Below, piece after piece: positions 36,507-44,492 of a stretch of DNA of 64,000 nt (the stretch's first letter is position 1; each line of letters starts with the position of its first letter). The notes below the pieces were generated by a model. It searched no databases. It was not told the origin of the DNA and was given only the letters and a program-made list of their open reading frames with translations. Source of the DNA: an uncultured Methylibium sp. (GTDB lineage Bacteria > Pseudomonadota > Gammaproteobacteria > Burkholderiales > Burkholderiaceae_C); the NCBI RefSeq assembly GCF_902826655.1, contig NZ_CADEFR010000006.1:59022-123021 (forward strand), read 5' to 3'. A program made the position numbers and the translations under genes.

Positions 36507-36719
36507 GTCCAAGGTGCTGCCTGCGTGCAGCACGAATTCAGCTGAACACGCGCCCCGCGGCGTGCGATTCCGCTGGCCGCCGCCGGGCGGGCCCGAGTTG
36601 ATCCAACGCTCGGTCCGCCCCATCCGCCCACATCCGCAGCCGAGACAGTCACCGCGCATTGCAACGCGATGCGCGGGGGACTGCCCTTGCCACGTGGGTA
36701 TCCCTTTCAAGGAGTTTTC

Positions 36720-39191
36720 ATGAAACTCAACGATCTTCCCGCACCCGACGCTGCCCTCGAGCCGCAAGCGATCTCCATCGACGTGCTGCTCGAGAAGTAC
36801 GCGAAGGGCAACGAGTCCTCGATCGAGGACGTGCTACACCGCGTCGCACGCGCCCTGTCGCAGGCCGAGGACGCAGAGCACCGCGAGCACTGGTCAGCGG
36901 AGTTCCTCTGCGCGCTGCGTAGCGGCTTCGTGCCCGCCGGCCGAATCAACTCGGCGGGCGGCACGGACATCCGCGCGACGCTGATCAACTGCTTCGTGCA
37001 GCCGGTCGGCGACAGCGTCTCCGAGGACTTCGACGGCAAGCCCAGCATTTACAAGGCGCTGGCGCAAGCTGCCGAGACGATGCGTCGCGGTGGCGGCGTG
37101 GGCTACGACTTCAGTCGGATCCGTCCGAGGGGAGCCATGGTCAAAGGCACGCACTCGAACGCCTCTGGGCCGGTCAGCTACATGTCGGTTTTCGACCGCT
37201 CCTGCGAGACCGTCGAGTCGGCCGGTTCGCGCCGAGGAGCCCAGATGGGCATCCTGCGCTGCGATCACCCGGACCTGCTCGAGTTCGTCCATTCGAAGGA
37301 CCAGAACGGCCTTCGCAACTTCAACATCTCCGTCGGCATCACCGACGCCTTCATGAGCGCCGTCGAAGCCGATGCGGAGTTCGAACTCGTGCACTCGGCA
37401 GAGCCCGTCAAGGCACTCATCGACGCCGGAGCCTACCGGCGCGCTCCAGACGGTCAGTGGGTGTACTGCAAGGTGCGCGCGCGTGCGCTGATGGACGAGA
37501 TCGTGCGGTCGACCTACGACCACGCCGACCCTGGCGTGGTCTTCCTCGATCGCATGAACGAGGAGAACAACCTCCACTACATCGAAGTGATCGAAGCGAC
37601 CAACCCCTGCAGCGAGCAATCGCTGCCGGACTACGGATGCTGCTGCCTGGGGTCGATCAACCTGACCCGGTTCGTCGTCGATTCGTTCACCCCCTCCGCC
37701 AGGTTCGACTGGACCCGGTTCAAGGAAGTAGTCCGGGTGGCGGTGCGCATGCTCGACAACGTGCTCGACGTGACGTACTGGCCGCTGCCCGAACAACAGC
37801 GCGAAGCGATGTCCAAGCGCCGGATCGGGCTGGGGTTCCTCGGCCTCGGCAGCGCGCTCGTGATGATGCGCGTCGCGTACAACTCGGAGGCCGGGTATGC
37901 GTTCGGGGCGGAGGTCGCTCAGGCCATGCGCGACGAAGCCTATCGGGCCTCGATCACCCTGGCCGAAGAGAAGGGAGTCTTTCCGGCTCTCGATGCGCAG
38001 CGGTATTTGGAGAGCGGGTTCGCGAAGCGATTGCCTGAAGATATCCGCACGGCGATCGCCGAGCGTGGCATCCGCAACAGCCACCTGCTGTCGATCGCGC
38101 CGACGGGCACGATCAGCCTCGCCTTTGCCGACAACGCGAGCAACGGCATCGAGCCGGCCTTCTCGTGGACCTACAACCGCAAGAAGCGCATGCCCGACAA
38201 CTCGTTCATGGAGTACCGGGTCGAGGATCACGCCTACCGTCTCTTCCGAGAGTGCGGCGGAGACACCGTGCGGTTGCCGCCCTACTTCGTGTCCGCGATG
38301 GAGATGTCGGCCGACGACCACCTGCAGATGTTGGTACGGGTGCAGCCGTTCATCGACTCCTCGATCTCCAAGACGGTGAACGTTCCCAAGGACTATCCGT
38401 TCGCGGAGTTCGGGGAGCTGTACAGCAAGGCATGGAGGGCGGGGCTCAAGGGCCTGGCGACCTACCGCCCGAACGATGTCACCGGCTCGGTCTTGTCGCT
38501 GGAGACGGCCTCGGCGTCGTCGACGCCGGCGACGGAGGACGACCCGCTACGCAAGCAGATCGCCAGCCGTCCTGGCGGCGAGCTCGAAGGCGTGACGTCC
38601 AAGGTCGAGTATTGGACCGCGGAAGGCAAGAAGTCCGTGTACCTCACCGTGAACTTCATGCGCGTGCGAGGTACGGTGAGCGGCCGCGAGGTTTGCATCG
38701 AGCGGCCCGTCGAGTTCTTCGTTCCGGCGGGGCAACGCGACGAGGGCCAGCAGTGGATCTCGTCGAACATGCGGTTGCTGTCGATGGTTGCGCGATCCGG
38801 GGGCTCGATCCCGAAAGCGCTGGCCAACATGCAAGAAGTGGTGTGGGACAAGGGACCGGTTCGCTGCGGCACGGTGAGCAAGGCAGACGGCGCGCAGGCG
38901 CCGCGCTTCCATGATTCCGAGGTCGCGGCGATCGGCTACGCCCTCCAGCAGATTCTCGCGAGGCGCGGCTTTCTCGACGCCTCGGGTAACCAGGTTCCAG
39001 CTGACGTCTTGGCTGGACGGTTCGAGGTGCACGCGACCCCTCGCGCCGCCGAACCGTCGGCGCCGCACAGCGATGCGGCGCTCGCGTTCGGAAGCGGGAA
39101 GAGGTGCCCCGAATGCGGCGCCAACGCGCTGCACAAGGTCGACGGATGCCTGCGTTGCGCCAACTGCAACCACCTCGGCAGCTGCGGCTGA
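36720..39191 (+). CDS. nrdJ: Adenosylcobalamin-dependent (class II) ribonucleotide reductase
   Basis: 823-aa enzyme reducing ribonucleotides to deoxyribonucleotides using B12 instead of oxygen, with no small subunit needed. Signs: [11 protein letters not shown] (first redox Cys), [16 protein letters not shown], the radical-site motif [26 protein letters not shown], a C-terminal TSCPD-like domain ([17 protein letters not shown]) and a terminal CPECG...[11 protein letters not shown] zinc ribbon that also carries the tail cysteines. AAGGAG precedes the ATG. A chromosome-type enzyme on an ICE is unusual cargo; it could supply dNTPs during transfer or replication in anoxic or starved recipients. 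The leader carries RNA copy A. Confidence 0.93.
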   Translation: MKLNDLPAPDAALEPQAISIDVLLEKYAKGNESSIEDVLHRVARALSQAEDAEHREHWSAEFLCALRSGFVPAGRINSAGGTDIRATLINCFVQPVGDSVSEDFDGKPSIYKALAQAAETMRRGGGVGYDFSRIRPRGAMVKGTHSNASGPVSYMSVFDRSCETVESAGSRRGAQMGILRCDHPDLLEFVHSKDQNGLRNFNISVGITDAFMSAVEADAEFELVHSAEPVKALIDAGAYRRAPDGQWVYCKVRARALMDEIVRSTYDHADPGVVFLDRMNEENNLHYIEVIEATNPCSEQSLPDYGCCCLGSINLTRFVVDSFTPSARFDWTRFKEVVRVAVRMLDNVLDVTYWPLPEQQREAMSKRRIGLGFLGLGSALVMMRVAYNSEAGYAFGAEVAQAMRDEAYRASITLAEEKGVFPALDAQRYLESGFAKRLPEDIRTAIAERGIRNSHLLSIAPTGTISLAFADNASNGIEPAFSWTYNRKKRMPDNSFMEYRVEDHAYRLFRECGGDTVRLPPYFVSAMEMSADDHLQMLVRVQPFIDSSISKTVNVPKDYPFAEFGELYSKAWRAGLKGLATYRPNDVTGSVLSLETASASSTPATEDDPLRKQIASRPGGELEGVTSKVEYWTAEGKKSVYLTVNFMRVRGTVSGREVCIERPVEFFVPAGQRDEGQQWISSNMRLLSMVARSGGSIPKALANMQEVVWDKGPVRCGTVSKADGAQAPRFHDSEVAAIGYALQQILARRGFLDASGNQVPADVLAGRFEVHATPRAAEPSAPHSDAALAFGSGKRCPECGANALHKVDGCLRCANCNHLGSCG

Positions 39192-39206
39192 TTCACAACC
39201 AAGGAT

Positions 39207-39244
39207 CCCGTGCGGCGAGCGACACCACTCGCCGGCCGCACGGG
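39207..39244 (+). terminator. GC-rich hairpin between nrdJ and the primase-like gene
   Basis: CCCGTGCG pairs with CGCACGGG, with an inner GCGAG/CTCGC helix. There is no following T run, so attenuation or mRNA stability is as likely as termination; it lies 25 bp before the next start codon. Confidence 0.4.
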
Positions 39245-39268
39245 GCCGCCACTCGTGGCGAGGACATC

Positions 39269-40285
39269 ATGAACGACGAGTTCGAATCGCGCGTTCGGGA
39301 CATCAAGTCCCGCGCGCATGGTCACTGGACTTCCATCCTGAAGGCGCTGGGCGTCGACGAGGCGATCTTGAACGGCAAGAACCAGCCGTGCCCACTTCCC
39401 GGGTGTGGCGGGACCGACCGCTTCCAGTACACCGACAAGTTCGGCGAGGGCAACTACCACTGCCGCACATGCGGCGCTGGTGGGGGGCTCAAGCTGGCTC
39501 AAGGCGTGCTCGGGATGCGATTCGGCGAGCTGCTCGAGGCCGTGGAACGACAGCTCGGCGCAGCCCGGCCGGTGGCGGCTCATGCCGTCAACGGTCCGTC
39601 GCCGGAGCGCATGAAGCGGCTCTGCCAGCGGATCTGGAACGAAGCCAAGCCCATCACCATGGGCGACGAGGTGGACCGCTACCTGCGCAACCGCGGGATC
39701 GCGCTGACTACCTATCCGCGCTCGCTGCGTTTCCATCCGGACCTCGGCTACTACGAGAAGCTGAACGGGCAGCAGCGTGCGAAGAAGATCGCGGAGTACC
39801 CGGCGATGATTGCCTGCGTCCAGGGGCACGACGGCCATGCCATCACGCTGCACCGGACGTACCTCGCTGCAGGGCGCAAAGCCCTGGGCGAGCAGAGCAA
39901 GAAGGTGCTGTCCTCGGGGATCAATGGCGCGGCGGTTCGGCTCGATGAGCCCTCCGACGAGCTGGCGGTCACCGAGGGCATCGAGACCGGGCTGGCCGTT
40001 CGGCTCAGCACCGGCAAGCAAGTGTGGTCCGCACTGAACTGCGGGAACATGGAAAAGCTGTGGATCCCCGCATCAATCAAGCGCGTCTGCATCTATGCCG
40101 ACAACGATGCCAATGCCGAGTTCGCCGGCCAGGCGTCCGCGTATGTGCTCGCGCAGCGGCTGCTCAGAGAGGCCAAGCGGGACGGCATCGACCGCAGGGT
40201 CCAGGTGTTCGTGCCGAAGCACGCCGGCGCCGACTGGGCCGACATCTGGCTCGCACGCTTCGCCAACGAGGCGAAGGCGGCGTAG
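39269..40285 (+). CDS. Toprim-domain, zinc-binding primase-like protein
   Basis: 338-aa protein. The N-terminus has a primase-type zinc ribbon (CPLPGCGGTDRF followed by YHCRTCGAGGG, residues about 37-72), then an alpha-helical linker, and a Toprim core with LAVTEGIETGLAV and VCIYADNDAN (acidic triad). This is the DUF7146/phage-plasmid primase layout, without a helicase domain. It could prime the transferred strand in the recipient, as plasmid primases do. The ATG at 39269 is chosen because it directly precedes the conserved part; upstream sequence is the nrdJ end. Confidence 0.82.
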   Translation: MNDEFESRVRDIKSRAHGHWTSILKALGVDEAILNGKNQPCPLPGCGGTDRFQYTDKFGEGNYHCRTCGAGGGLKLAQGVLGMRFGELLEAVERQLGAARPVAAHAVNGPSPERMKRLCQRIWNEAKPITMGDEVDRYLRNRGIALTTYPRSLRFHPDLGYYEKLNGQQRAKKIAEYPAMIACVQGHDGHAITLHRTYLAAGRKALGEQSKKVLSSGINGAAVRLDEPSDELAVTEGIETGLAVRLSTGKQVWSALNCGNMEKLWIPASIKRVCIYADNDANAEFAGQASAYVLAQRLLREAKRDGIDRRVQVFVPKHAGADWADIWLARFANEAKAA

Positions 40286-40292
40286 CCGTTTC

Positions 40293-40325
40293 GGGCGAGG
40301 TGGCAACGACGCCGCCTCGCCTCTT
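40293..40325 (+). terminator. Terminator after the primase-like gene
   Basis: GCGAGG-t-GGC pairs with GCC-g-CCTCGC across an AACGAC loop (40293-40320), followed by CTCTTTCC. The downstream pyrimidine tract is also the 5' arm of stem 1 in RNA copy B, the same overlap seen at copy A. Confidence 0.5.
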
Positions 40326-40414
40326 TCCTTGGACCTCATGCAAGGGGTCCAGCGAAAGAGGTTCTCACTGGTAGCTGCCGCACCAGGCCGCATCGCGGCG
40401 AAGGCAGCCCTTGA
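40321..40414 (+). ncRNA. Structured leader RNA motif, copy B
   Basis: Stem 1: CTCTTTC (40321-40327) with GAAAGAG (40354-40360), then TGGACC with GGTCCA. Linker GTTCTCACT, then GGTAGCTGCC; GCTGCC (40374-40379) pairs with GGCAGC (40403-40408), enclosing GCCGC-atc-GCGGC. The core GGTAGCTG and TCGCGGCGA are identical to copy A while the paired bases differ in a compensating way. 128 nt upstream of the DUF932 gene. Confidence 0.72.
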
Positions 40415-40538
40415 CTTCTCAGCGTGGCCTTGACCGGTCTCGCTACATCCCGGCTCAGGCAGGCCTGAGCCACCACCCTTGCGGGGACGCCCTCCCCACA
40501 GGGGAAGACCGTCCCCGACTCTCATTGGAGATTTCCGG

Positions 40539-41603
40539 ATGAAGTACGGACGTTCCCTCATCGACCTGGCCAACGAACTCGAGCGCCAGCTCGCGACCAA
40601 GCTCGACATGATCGTTCCCACGCAGCTCATGCACCATGACACCGCGGTGGACGGCGCGACGAGCATCACGATCGAGACGCCCGGCGGCACGCGTGCCTTC
40701 GGCACGACGGACGCGTTCCGGCGCCAGATGGCAGACAAGCTGAAGATCCCGTTCGCCTACTTCGAACGTATGCGGATGGAACAGCCCGCATTGCTCGACC
40801 GCAATGTGGACACCTGGCTGCACGACGAGCCCGAGCAGCGCATGGTGCGAACCCTCGACGGGCAAGCCCGTGCCTTCCTGTCGGATCGGTACCGGCGCCT
40901 GGACAACTACGATCTGCTCCAGCACGTCTTCCCGATCCTGCGGCAACTGCCCGACGCACGCTTCGAATCGGCCGAGCTGACGGCCAGTCGCATGTACCTC
41001 AAGGTCGTGACGCCGCAGGTGCAGTTCGAGATGCAGCCGGGCGACATCGTCCAGGCCGGCGTGGTGGTCAGCAATTCCGAGATCGGCCAAGGCACGCTGT
41101 CGGTTCAGCCGCTGGTCTATCGCCTTCGCTGCAAGAACGGTCTGATCGCCGCCGACCGCGCGATGCGCAAGACGCACGTTGGCCGCCTCAGCGACGCGTC
41201 CGCCGAGGAGGTGACGATCTTCAAGGACGACACGCTCGCCGCGGACGACAAGGCATTCTTCCTGAAGGTGCGCGATGTCGTCGAATCCGCCGTCTCGGAG
41301 GCCACGTTCACGCTGGCCGCGGAGAAGATGCGCCGGACGCTGGGCATCCCGCTGAAGGGCGACCCGGTGAAGGCGGTCGAGGTCCTGGCGACCCGTTTCT
41401 TGCTCAATGAGCAGGAGCGCGCCGGCGTACTGCGCTCGCTGATCGCCGAAGCCGACCTGTCGGGCTACGGCCTCGTCAACGCCGTGACCGGGTACGCCCA
41501 GGAGGTCGAGGACTATGACCGGTCGACCGAGCTCGAGGCGATCGCCGGCAGGATGATCGAGCAGAGCCGGTCGGAATGGGATGCTGTCGCCGAAGCGGCC
41601 TGA
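40539..41603 (+). CDS. DUF932 domain protein
   Basis: 354-aa member of the DUF932 family found on plasmids, phages and ICEs (function unknown; often next to replication or anti-restriction genes). Family text seen: RAFLSDRYRRLDNYDLL, VSNSEIGQGTLSVQPLVYRLRCKNGL, and the terminal SGYGLVNAVTGYAQEVEDYDR. GGAG lies nine bases upstream of the ATG. It is preceded by RNA copy B and closed by a canonical terminator, so forms its own transcript. Confidence 0.85.
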   Translation: MKYGRSLIDLANELERQLATKLDMIVPTQLMHHDTAVDGATSITIETPGGTRAFGTTDAFRRQMADKLKIPFAYFERMRMEQPALLDRNVDTWLHDEPEQRMVRTLDGQARAFLSDRYRRLDNYDLLQHVFPILRQLPDARFESAELTASRMYLKVVTPQVQFEMQPGDIVQAGVVVSNSEIGQGTLSVQPLVYRLRCKNGLIAADRAMRKTHVGRLSDASAEEVTIFKDDTLAADDKAFFLKVRDVVESAVSEATFTLAAEKMRRTLGIPLKGDPVKAVEVLATRFLLNEQERAGVLRSLIAEADLSGYGLVNAVTGYAQEVEDYDRSTELEAIAGRMIEQSRSEWDAVAEAA

Positions 41604-41644
41604 TCGAACCGCGCCTGGCACGCAGGCGGCGCATTGATAAGCCA

Positions 41645-41683
41645 AAGGGGGCACCAACCTGGAAGGGGTGGTGCCCCTTTTTT
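41645..41683 (+). terminator. Canonical Rho-independent terminator after DUF932 gene
   Basis: GGGGCACCA (41648-41656) pairs perfectly with TGGTGCCCC (41669-41677), followed by TTTTTT. Confidence 0.85.
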
Positions 41684-41856
41684 CTTCCCCGAGAGGCAGT
41701 CGATAGTTCTTCAGATTTGACGTTTTTCATCAACATTGAGGTCACTTCTCGATGCAATACGCCCCCTCCAGTCTTCCGCGCCTCGTGACTTTCTATCGTC
41801 GGTCGTACACTCTCCCAATGCAGGAGATGTCCCGCTCCCGAAAAGAAGTCCACGAC

Positions 41857-42702
41857 ATGGAACAAGACCCCGCAGGCGACAAGTCCGCTCCGACGGCGAT
41901 CACGCGGGCCATCCAGGCTCTTCTCGACCGCCGTGGCATACCCGAGCGGAAGCGGCTGGGGGCGCTGGAGGCCGCCGTGGGCATCGCGTACCAGCAGGTC
42001 CGGCGTCGGATGATGGGCGAGACGCCCTGGAGCGTCGACGAGATCAAGCGGCTCGCCGCGCACTTCGGCGAACCCGTGTTCCGCCTCTTGGGGGCGCTCG
42101 TGGACGAAACCCCTGGCGAGCCCGCGGTGCTTCAGGTGGCTGGCGCCAAGTTGGCCTGCTCGGTCTGGCCCGGGCCCGAGGCGGCACAATGCATCGGGCC
42201 CTACGTCGCGATTCCCGGAGAAGAACCGAACGGTTGGACAGTCGTCCCCGCCTCGGAGGCTGCCGGACGCCGGGTCTTCGAGGTCCGGCGGCTGATCTTG
42301 GAAGCCGAGCCTCCAAGGCGTGTCGCCGTGGTGGACGACGACGACGATCTTGGCCGGGCCATCGTCCAGTTTCTGCGACAGAAGGGCCTGGACGCGCTCT
42401 CCTACACGAGCGCCGAGCATCTGCGCACCGCCCTGGAGACAACCAATTTCGATGGCTACATCCTCGACTGGGTGCTTGGCGAAGAGAAGGCCACCGCCCT
42501 GCTGCCGCTGATCCGCGCCAAGAATCCCGCCGGCCCGGTCATCATCCTGACCGGACAGATCGAGGCCGGCGACGCCGAGGAGTCGGACTTGGCGTCGGCC
42601 CTGACGACCTTCCGAGCCCAGTTGTACGAGAAACCCTCACGAGCTCTCAGCCTCTTCAATGCGCTGGAACTGGGTTTCGAGGCATCGCCCCGCGCGCGAT
42701 AG
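41857..42702 (+). CDS. HTH + response-regulator receiver protein
   Basis: 281 aa from the ATG at 41857 (ATGs at 41752 and 41818 are possible; none has a strong ribosome site). The N-terminal part has a Cro-like HTH context (GALEAAVGIAYQQVRRRMMG, WSVDEIKRLAAHFG); the C-terminal part is a receiver domain: VAVVDDDDDLG, phospho-acceptor Asp204 in YILDWVLG, ILTGQ (Thr/Ser switch) and YEKPS (Lys). The DNA-binding-first order is reversed relative to common response regulators. No kinase is nearby, so it may be an orphan regulator of ICE functions. It sits between DUF932 and the FlhD-like gene. Confidence 0.8.
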   Translation: MEQDPAGDKSAPTAITRAIQALLDRRGIPERKRLGALEAAVGIAYQQVRRRMMGETPWSVDEIKRLAAHFGEPVFRLLGALVDETPGEPAVLQVAGAKLACSVWPGPEAAQCIGPYVAIPGEEPNGWTVVPASEAAGRRVFEVRRLILEAEPPRRVAVVDDDDDLGRAIVQFLRQKGLDALSYTSAEHLRTALETTNFDGYILDWVLGEEKATALLPLIRAKNPAGPVIILTGQIEAGDAEESDLASALTTFRAQLYEKPSRALSLFNALELGFEASPRAR

Positions 42703-42786
42703 CCCGCTCCCTCTACCGGATCGACAACGCTTGCGCCTCCTTCCTGGATGCGCCAAGCCCGAAGAGGGCGGTCGCACGCGTCATAG

Positions 42787-42840
42787 TGTCTAGTTTCGAA
42801 ATCTCGGCTTGTCTAGTTTGTATCGTTCAACGATAGAAAC
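42787..42840. promoter_or_regulatory. Operator-like repeats upstream of flhD-like gene
   Basis: Two direct repeats TGTCTAGTTT (42787-42796 and 42810-42819, 23 bp apart) run into a 25-bp imperfect palindrome centred at 42828: GTTT-g-TATCGTT-c-AACGATA-g-AAAC. It ends two bases before a -35 hexamer, the usual place of an activator or repressor site. Confidence 0.6.
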
Positions 42841-42842
42841 AT

Positions 42843-42872
42843 TTGACACTCAGCGACCTTATTGGGTACGCT
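42843..42872 (+). promoter_or_regulatory. Putative promoter of the flhD/flhC-like activator genes
   Basis: Perfect -35 TTGACA (42843-42848), 18-bp spacer, -10-like TACGCT (42867-42872); 93 bp before the FlhD-like start. The palindromic operator lies directly upstream. Confidence 0.5.
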
Positions 42873-42965
42873 TTCCTCAAGTCGGTGCACCTTTCGGGTG
42901 AGCCGGCTGGCCAGCCGAAGCGGCTGTGCTGATCGGCCCACCAGGCAGACCCGGGAGCAGAACCA

Positions 42966-43283
42966 ATGAACGACACCGCGCCGTTGAACGATGTTCAGAC
43001 GCTCAACTTCACGATCCTGTCGCTGATGCGTGATGCCGCCCGCAGCGACTTGGCCAGCGCCTGCTGCCGCTTCGGGCTGAGTCCGATGCAGCTGAGGGCC
43101 ATCAGCGACCTTACCCCCGCCGACGTCATCGAGATCGTCGCCAGCACCGGCAACGTGCTGCTCTTCGCGCCCAGAGACGACATCGACTCTCTGCTCGCCG
43201 CACCGCGCACCGTCATTCCCATCCTGGCCTCGGCGCGTGTGCGGGGGCCTGCGAGGCACCGCGCCGATCAACCCGGCGCCTAG
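42966..43283 (+). CDS. FlhD-like transcriptional activator subunit
   Basis: 105-aa FlhD family protein (LNFTILSLMRDAARSDLASA, FGLSPMQLRAISDLTPADV: the FlhD helical core). In SXT and IncA/C elements the FlhDC homologues SetCD/AcaCD are the master activators of transfer; in ICEclc BisDC plays this role. The adjacent FlhC-like gene and location just before the transfer genes support the same role here rather than flagellar control. The C-terminal tail is short and charged. Confidence 0.82.
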   Translation: MNDTAPLNDVQTLNFTILSLMRDAARSDLASACCRFGLSPMQLRAISDLTPADVIEIVASTGNVLLFAPRDDIDSLLAAPRTVIPILASARVRGPARHRADQPGA

Positions 43284-43307
43284 CGGCCAGCTCTCAGCGG
43301 CCACATC

Positions 43308-44411
43308 GTGGCGTTCGCCGACGCCCGCATTCGCTCGCTCGAGACGGCGCGCCTGTGCGCCATGCTGGGCGCCTGCCCGCGCACCATCGGATGGGTGACC
43401 GGCCTGCCCAACGACTTCATCCGAACGAAGATCTATGACGCCGGCCATCGCGCTCCGCGCGGCCGGCCGCCCTACACGGATGACCTCGTCTTCAAGACGA
43501 CATTCAAGATCCAGGCCGAATTCGGCACCTTCGCGGCGAAGTACCGGGCGCTGACAACCGCGGGGTTCACCCCGGCGTCATCGCTGATCGCGGCATACCG
43601 GCACTACCTTTCATTCACTCCCGTTCCGTCCTTCAGCTTCGACGAGGCCTTCTTCCTCGTGTCGAACCTTGACGGCATCTGGGCCTGCACCACCCCCACG
43701 CTGCAACTCGAACCTTGCCCCCGATGTACGGCGAGGAGGCTGGTCGCGCACGGCGGCGCGTTCACGCCCGTGTGCGCCTTCTGCAAGGAGGAATGCGGCG
43801 AGCGCGGGCTGCGGCGGAGGGTCGCAGGCCGCGTGCCTCCTGACTCAGGATCGATCGGTGTCTCGGCGGGGCTGCCCCTTCAAATCGAGATTCTCCGGAT
43901 GCAGCGCGTGCTCGAGTCCGCCGGGGCCCACCCTCGAGTCGTAGCGGCCATCCTCTCCGGGTATCCGGATCCCAGCCGCCGCGCACCCTCGCGGCTGGTC
44001 CGCGTCGGCAAGGCCCTCCCGGTGTCCAGATGGAGTTCCGGTGTCAGGACGCTGCTGCGCGCGCAGTTCTCCATCATGGCCTCGACGTTCAAGCGGCTGG
44101 TCGATCGAGGGATCGAGCCCGAACAGGCCATCACCGCCGCGTACCGGCATGTCCTCGCCGCCTTTCACCACGCATCGCCTTTGTCGTTCAATCGATGCTT
44201 TGAGGTCGTCTGCCTGTCCGAGGGACGGTGGGGTGTCTCCGAGCCCAAGCTGCAGCTGAAGGACTGCGAGCGCTGCGGCTCCACGTATCTCGCGAGCCGC
44301 GTCGACCCGTCGCCGCAGCGTTGCCCGTTCTGCGTGCTGCTTCGCCACCCCGAGATATATCCGCCGCGCGCTCACGCGACCACTCCAGCGGCCACCCCCC
44401 GCCTTCTCTGA
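43308..44411 (+). CDS. Tandem FlhC-like transcriptional activator
   Basis: 367-aa protein (GTG start at 43308, 24 bp after the FlhD-like gene; no clear ribosome site). It is about twice the size of FlhC (near 190 aa) and contains two FlhC-like halves. Each has an N-terminal helical part, a conserved core (FGTFAAKYRALTTAGFTPAS-IAAYRHYLSF in half 1; STFKRLVDRGIEPEQAI-AAYRHVLAAF in half 2) and its own four-cysteine zinc site (EPCPRC...CAFCKEEC; KDCERC...RCPFC). Likely forms, with FlhD-like protein, the activator of the transfer operons. Confidence 0.82.
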   Translation: MAFADARIRSLETARLCAMLGACPRTIGWVTGLPNDFIRTKIYDAGHRAPRGRPPYTDDLVFKTTFKIQAEFGTFAAKYRALTTAGFTPASSLIAAYRHYLSFTPVPSFSFDEAFFLVSNLDGIWACTTPTLQLEPCPRCTARRLVAHGGAFTPVCAFCKEECGERGLRRRVAGRVPPDSGSIGVSAGLPLQIEILRMQRVLESAGAHPRVVAAILSGYPDPSRRAPSRLVRVGKALPVSRWSSGVRTLLRAQFSIMASTFKRLVDRGIEPEQAITAAYRHVLAAFHHASPLSFNRCFEVVCLSEGRWGVSEPKLQLKDCERCGSTYLASRVDPSPQRCPFCVLLRHPEIYPPRAHATTPAATPRLL

Positions 44412-44492
44412 CCGAATCGCCCCGACTTTTCGGGTAGACCGCCGCGGGTCGTACGTCCAACATCGTCGCCGCATGGCTTCGCAGCGACGGAC

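Larger units (their letters stand above)
36344..36719. other. Long leader of the ribonucleotide reductase gene
   Basis: 376 bp without a gene. It contains GGCGCC-acca-GGCGCC (about 36347-36362), the terminator at 36388-36411, structured RNA copy A (36409-36506), and a GCTGC/GCAGC hairpin near 36514-36532. The gene's ribosome site AAGGAG is at the end. Confidence 0.6.

Noticed and set aside
36344-36719. Cobalamin riboswitch upstream of the B12-dependent reductase
   Set aside because: No B12-box-like segment was found, and the main structure present (RNA copy A) also occurs upstream of genes unrelated to B12.
42966-44411. Flagellar master regulator operon flhDC
   Set aside because: No flagellar genes nearby; the pair sits directly before conjugation genes and the FlhC part is a tandem duplication, so an ICE activator is the better reading.
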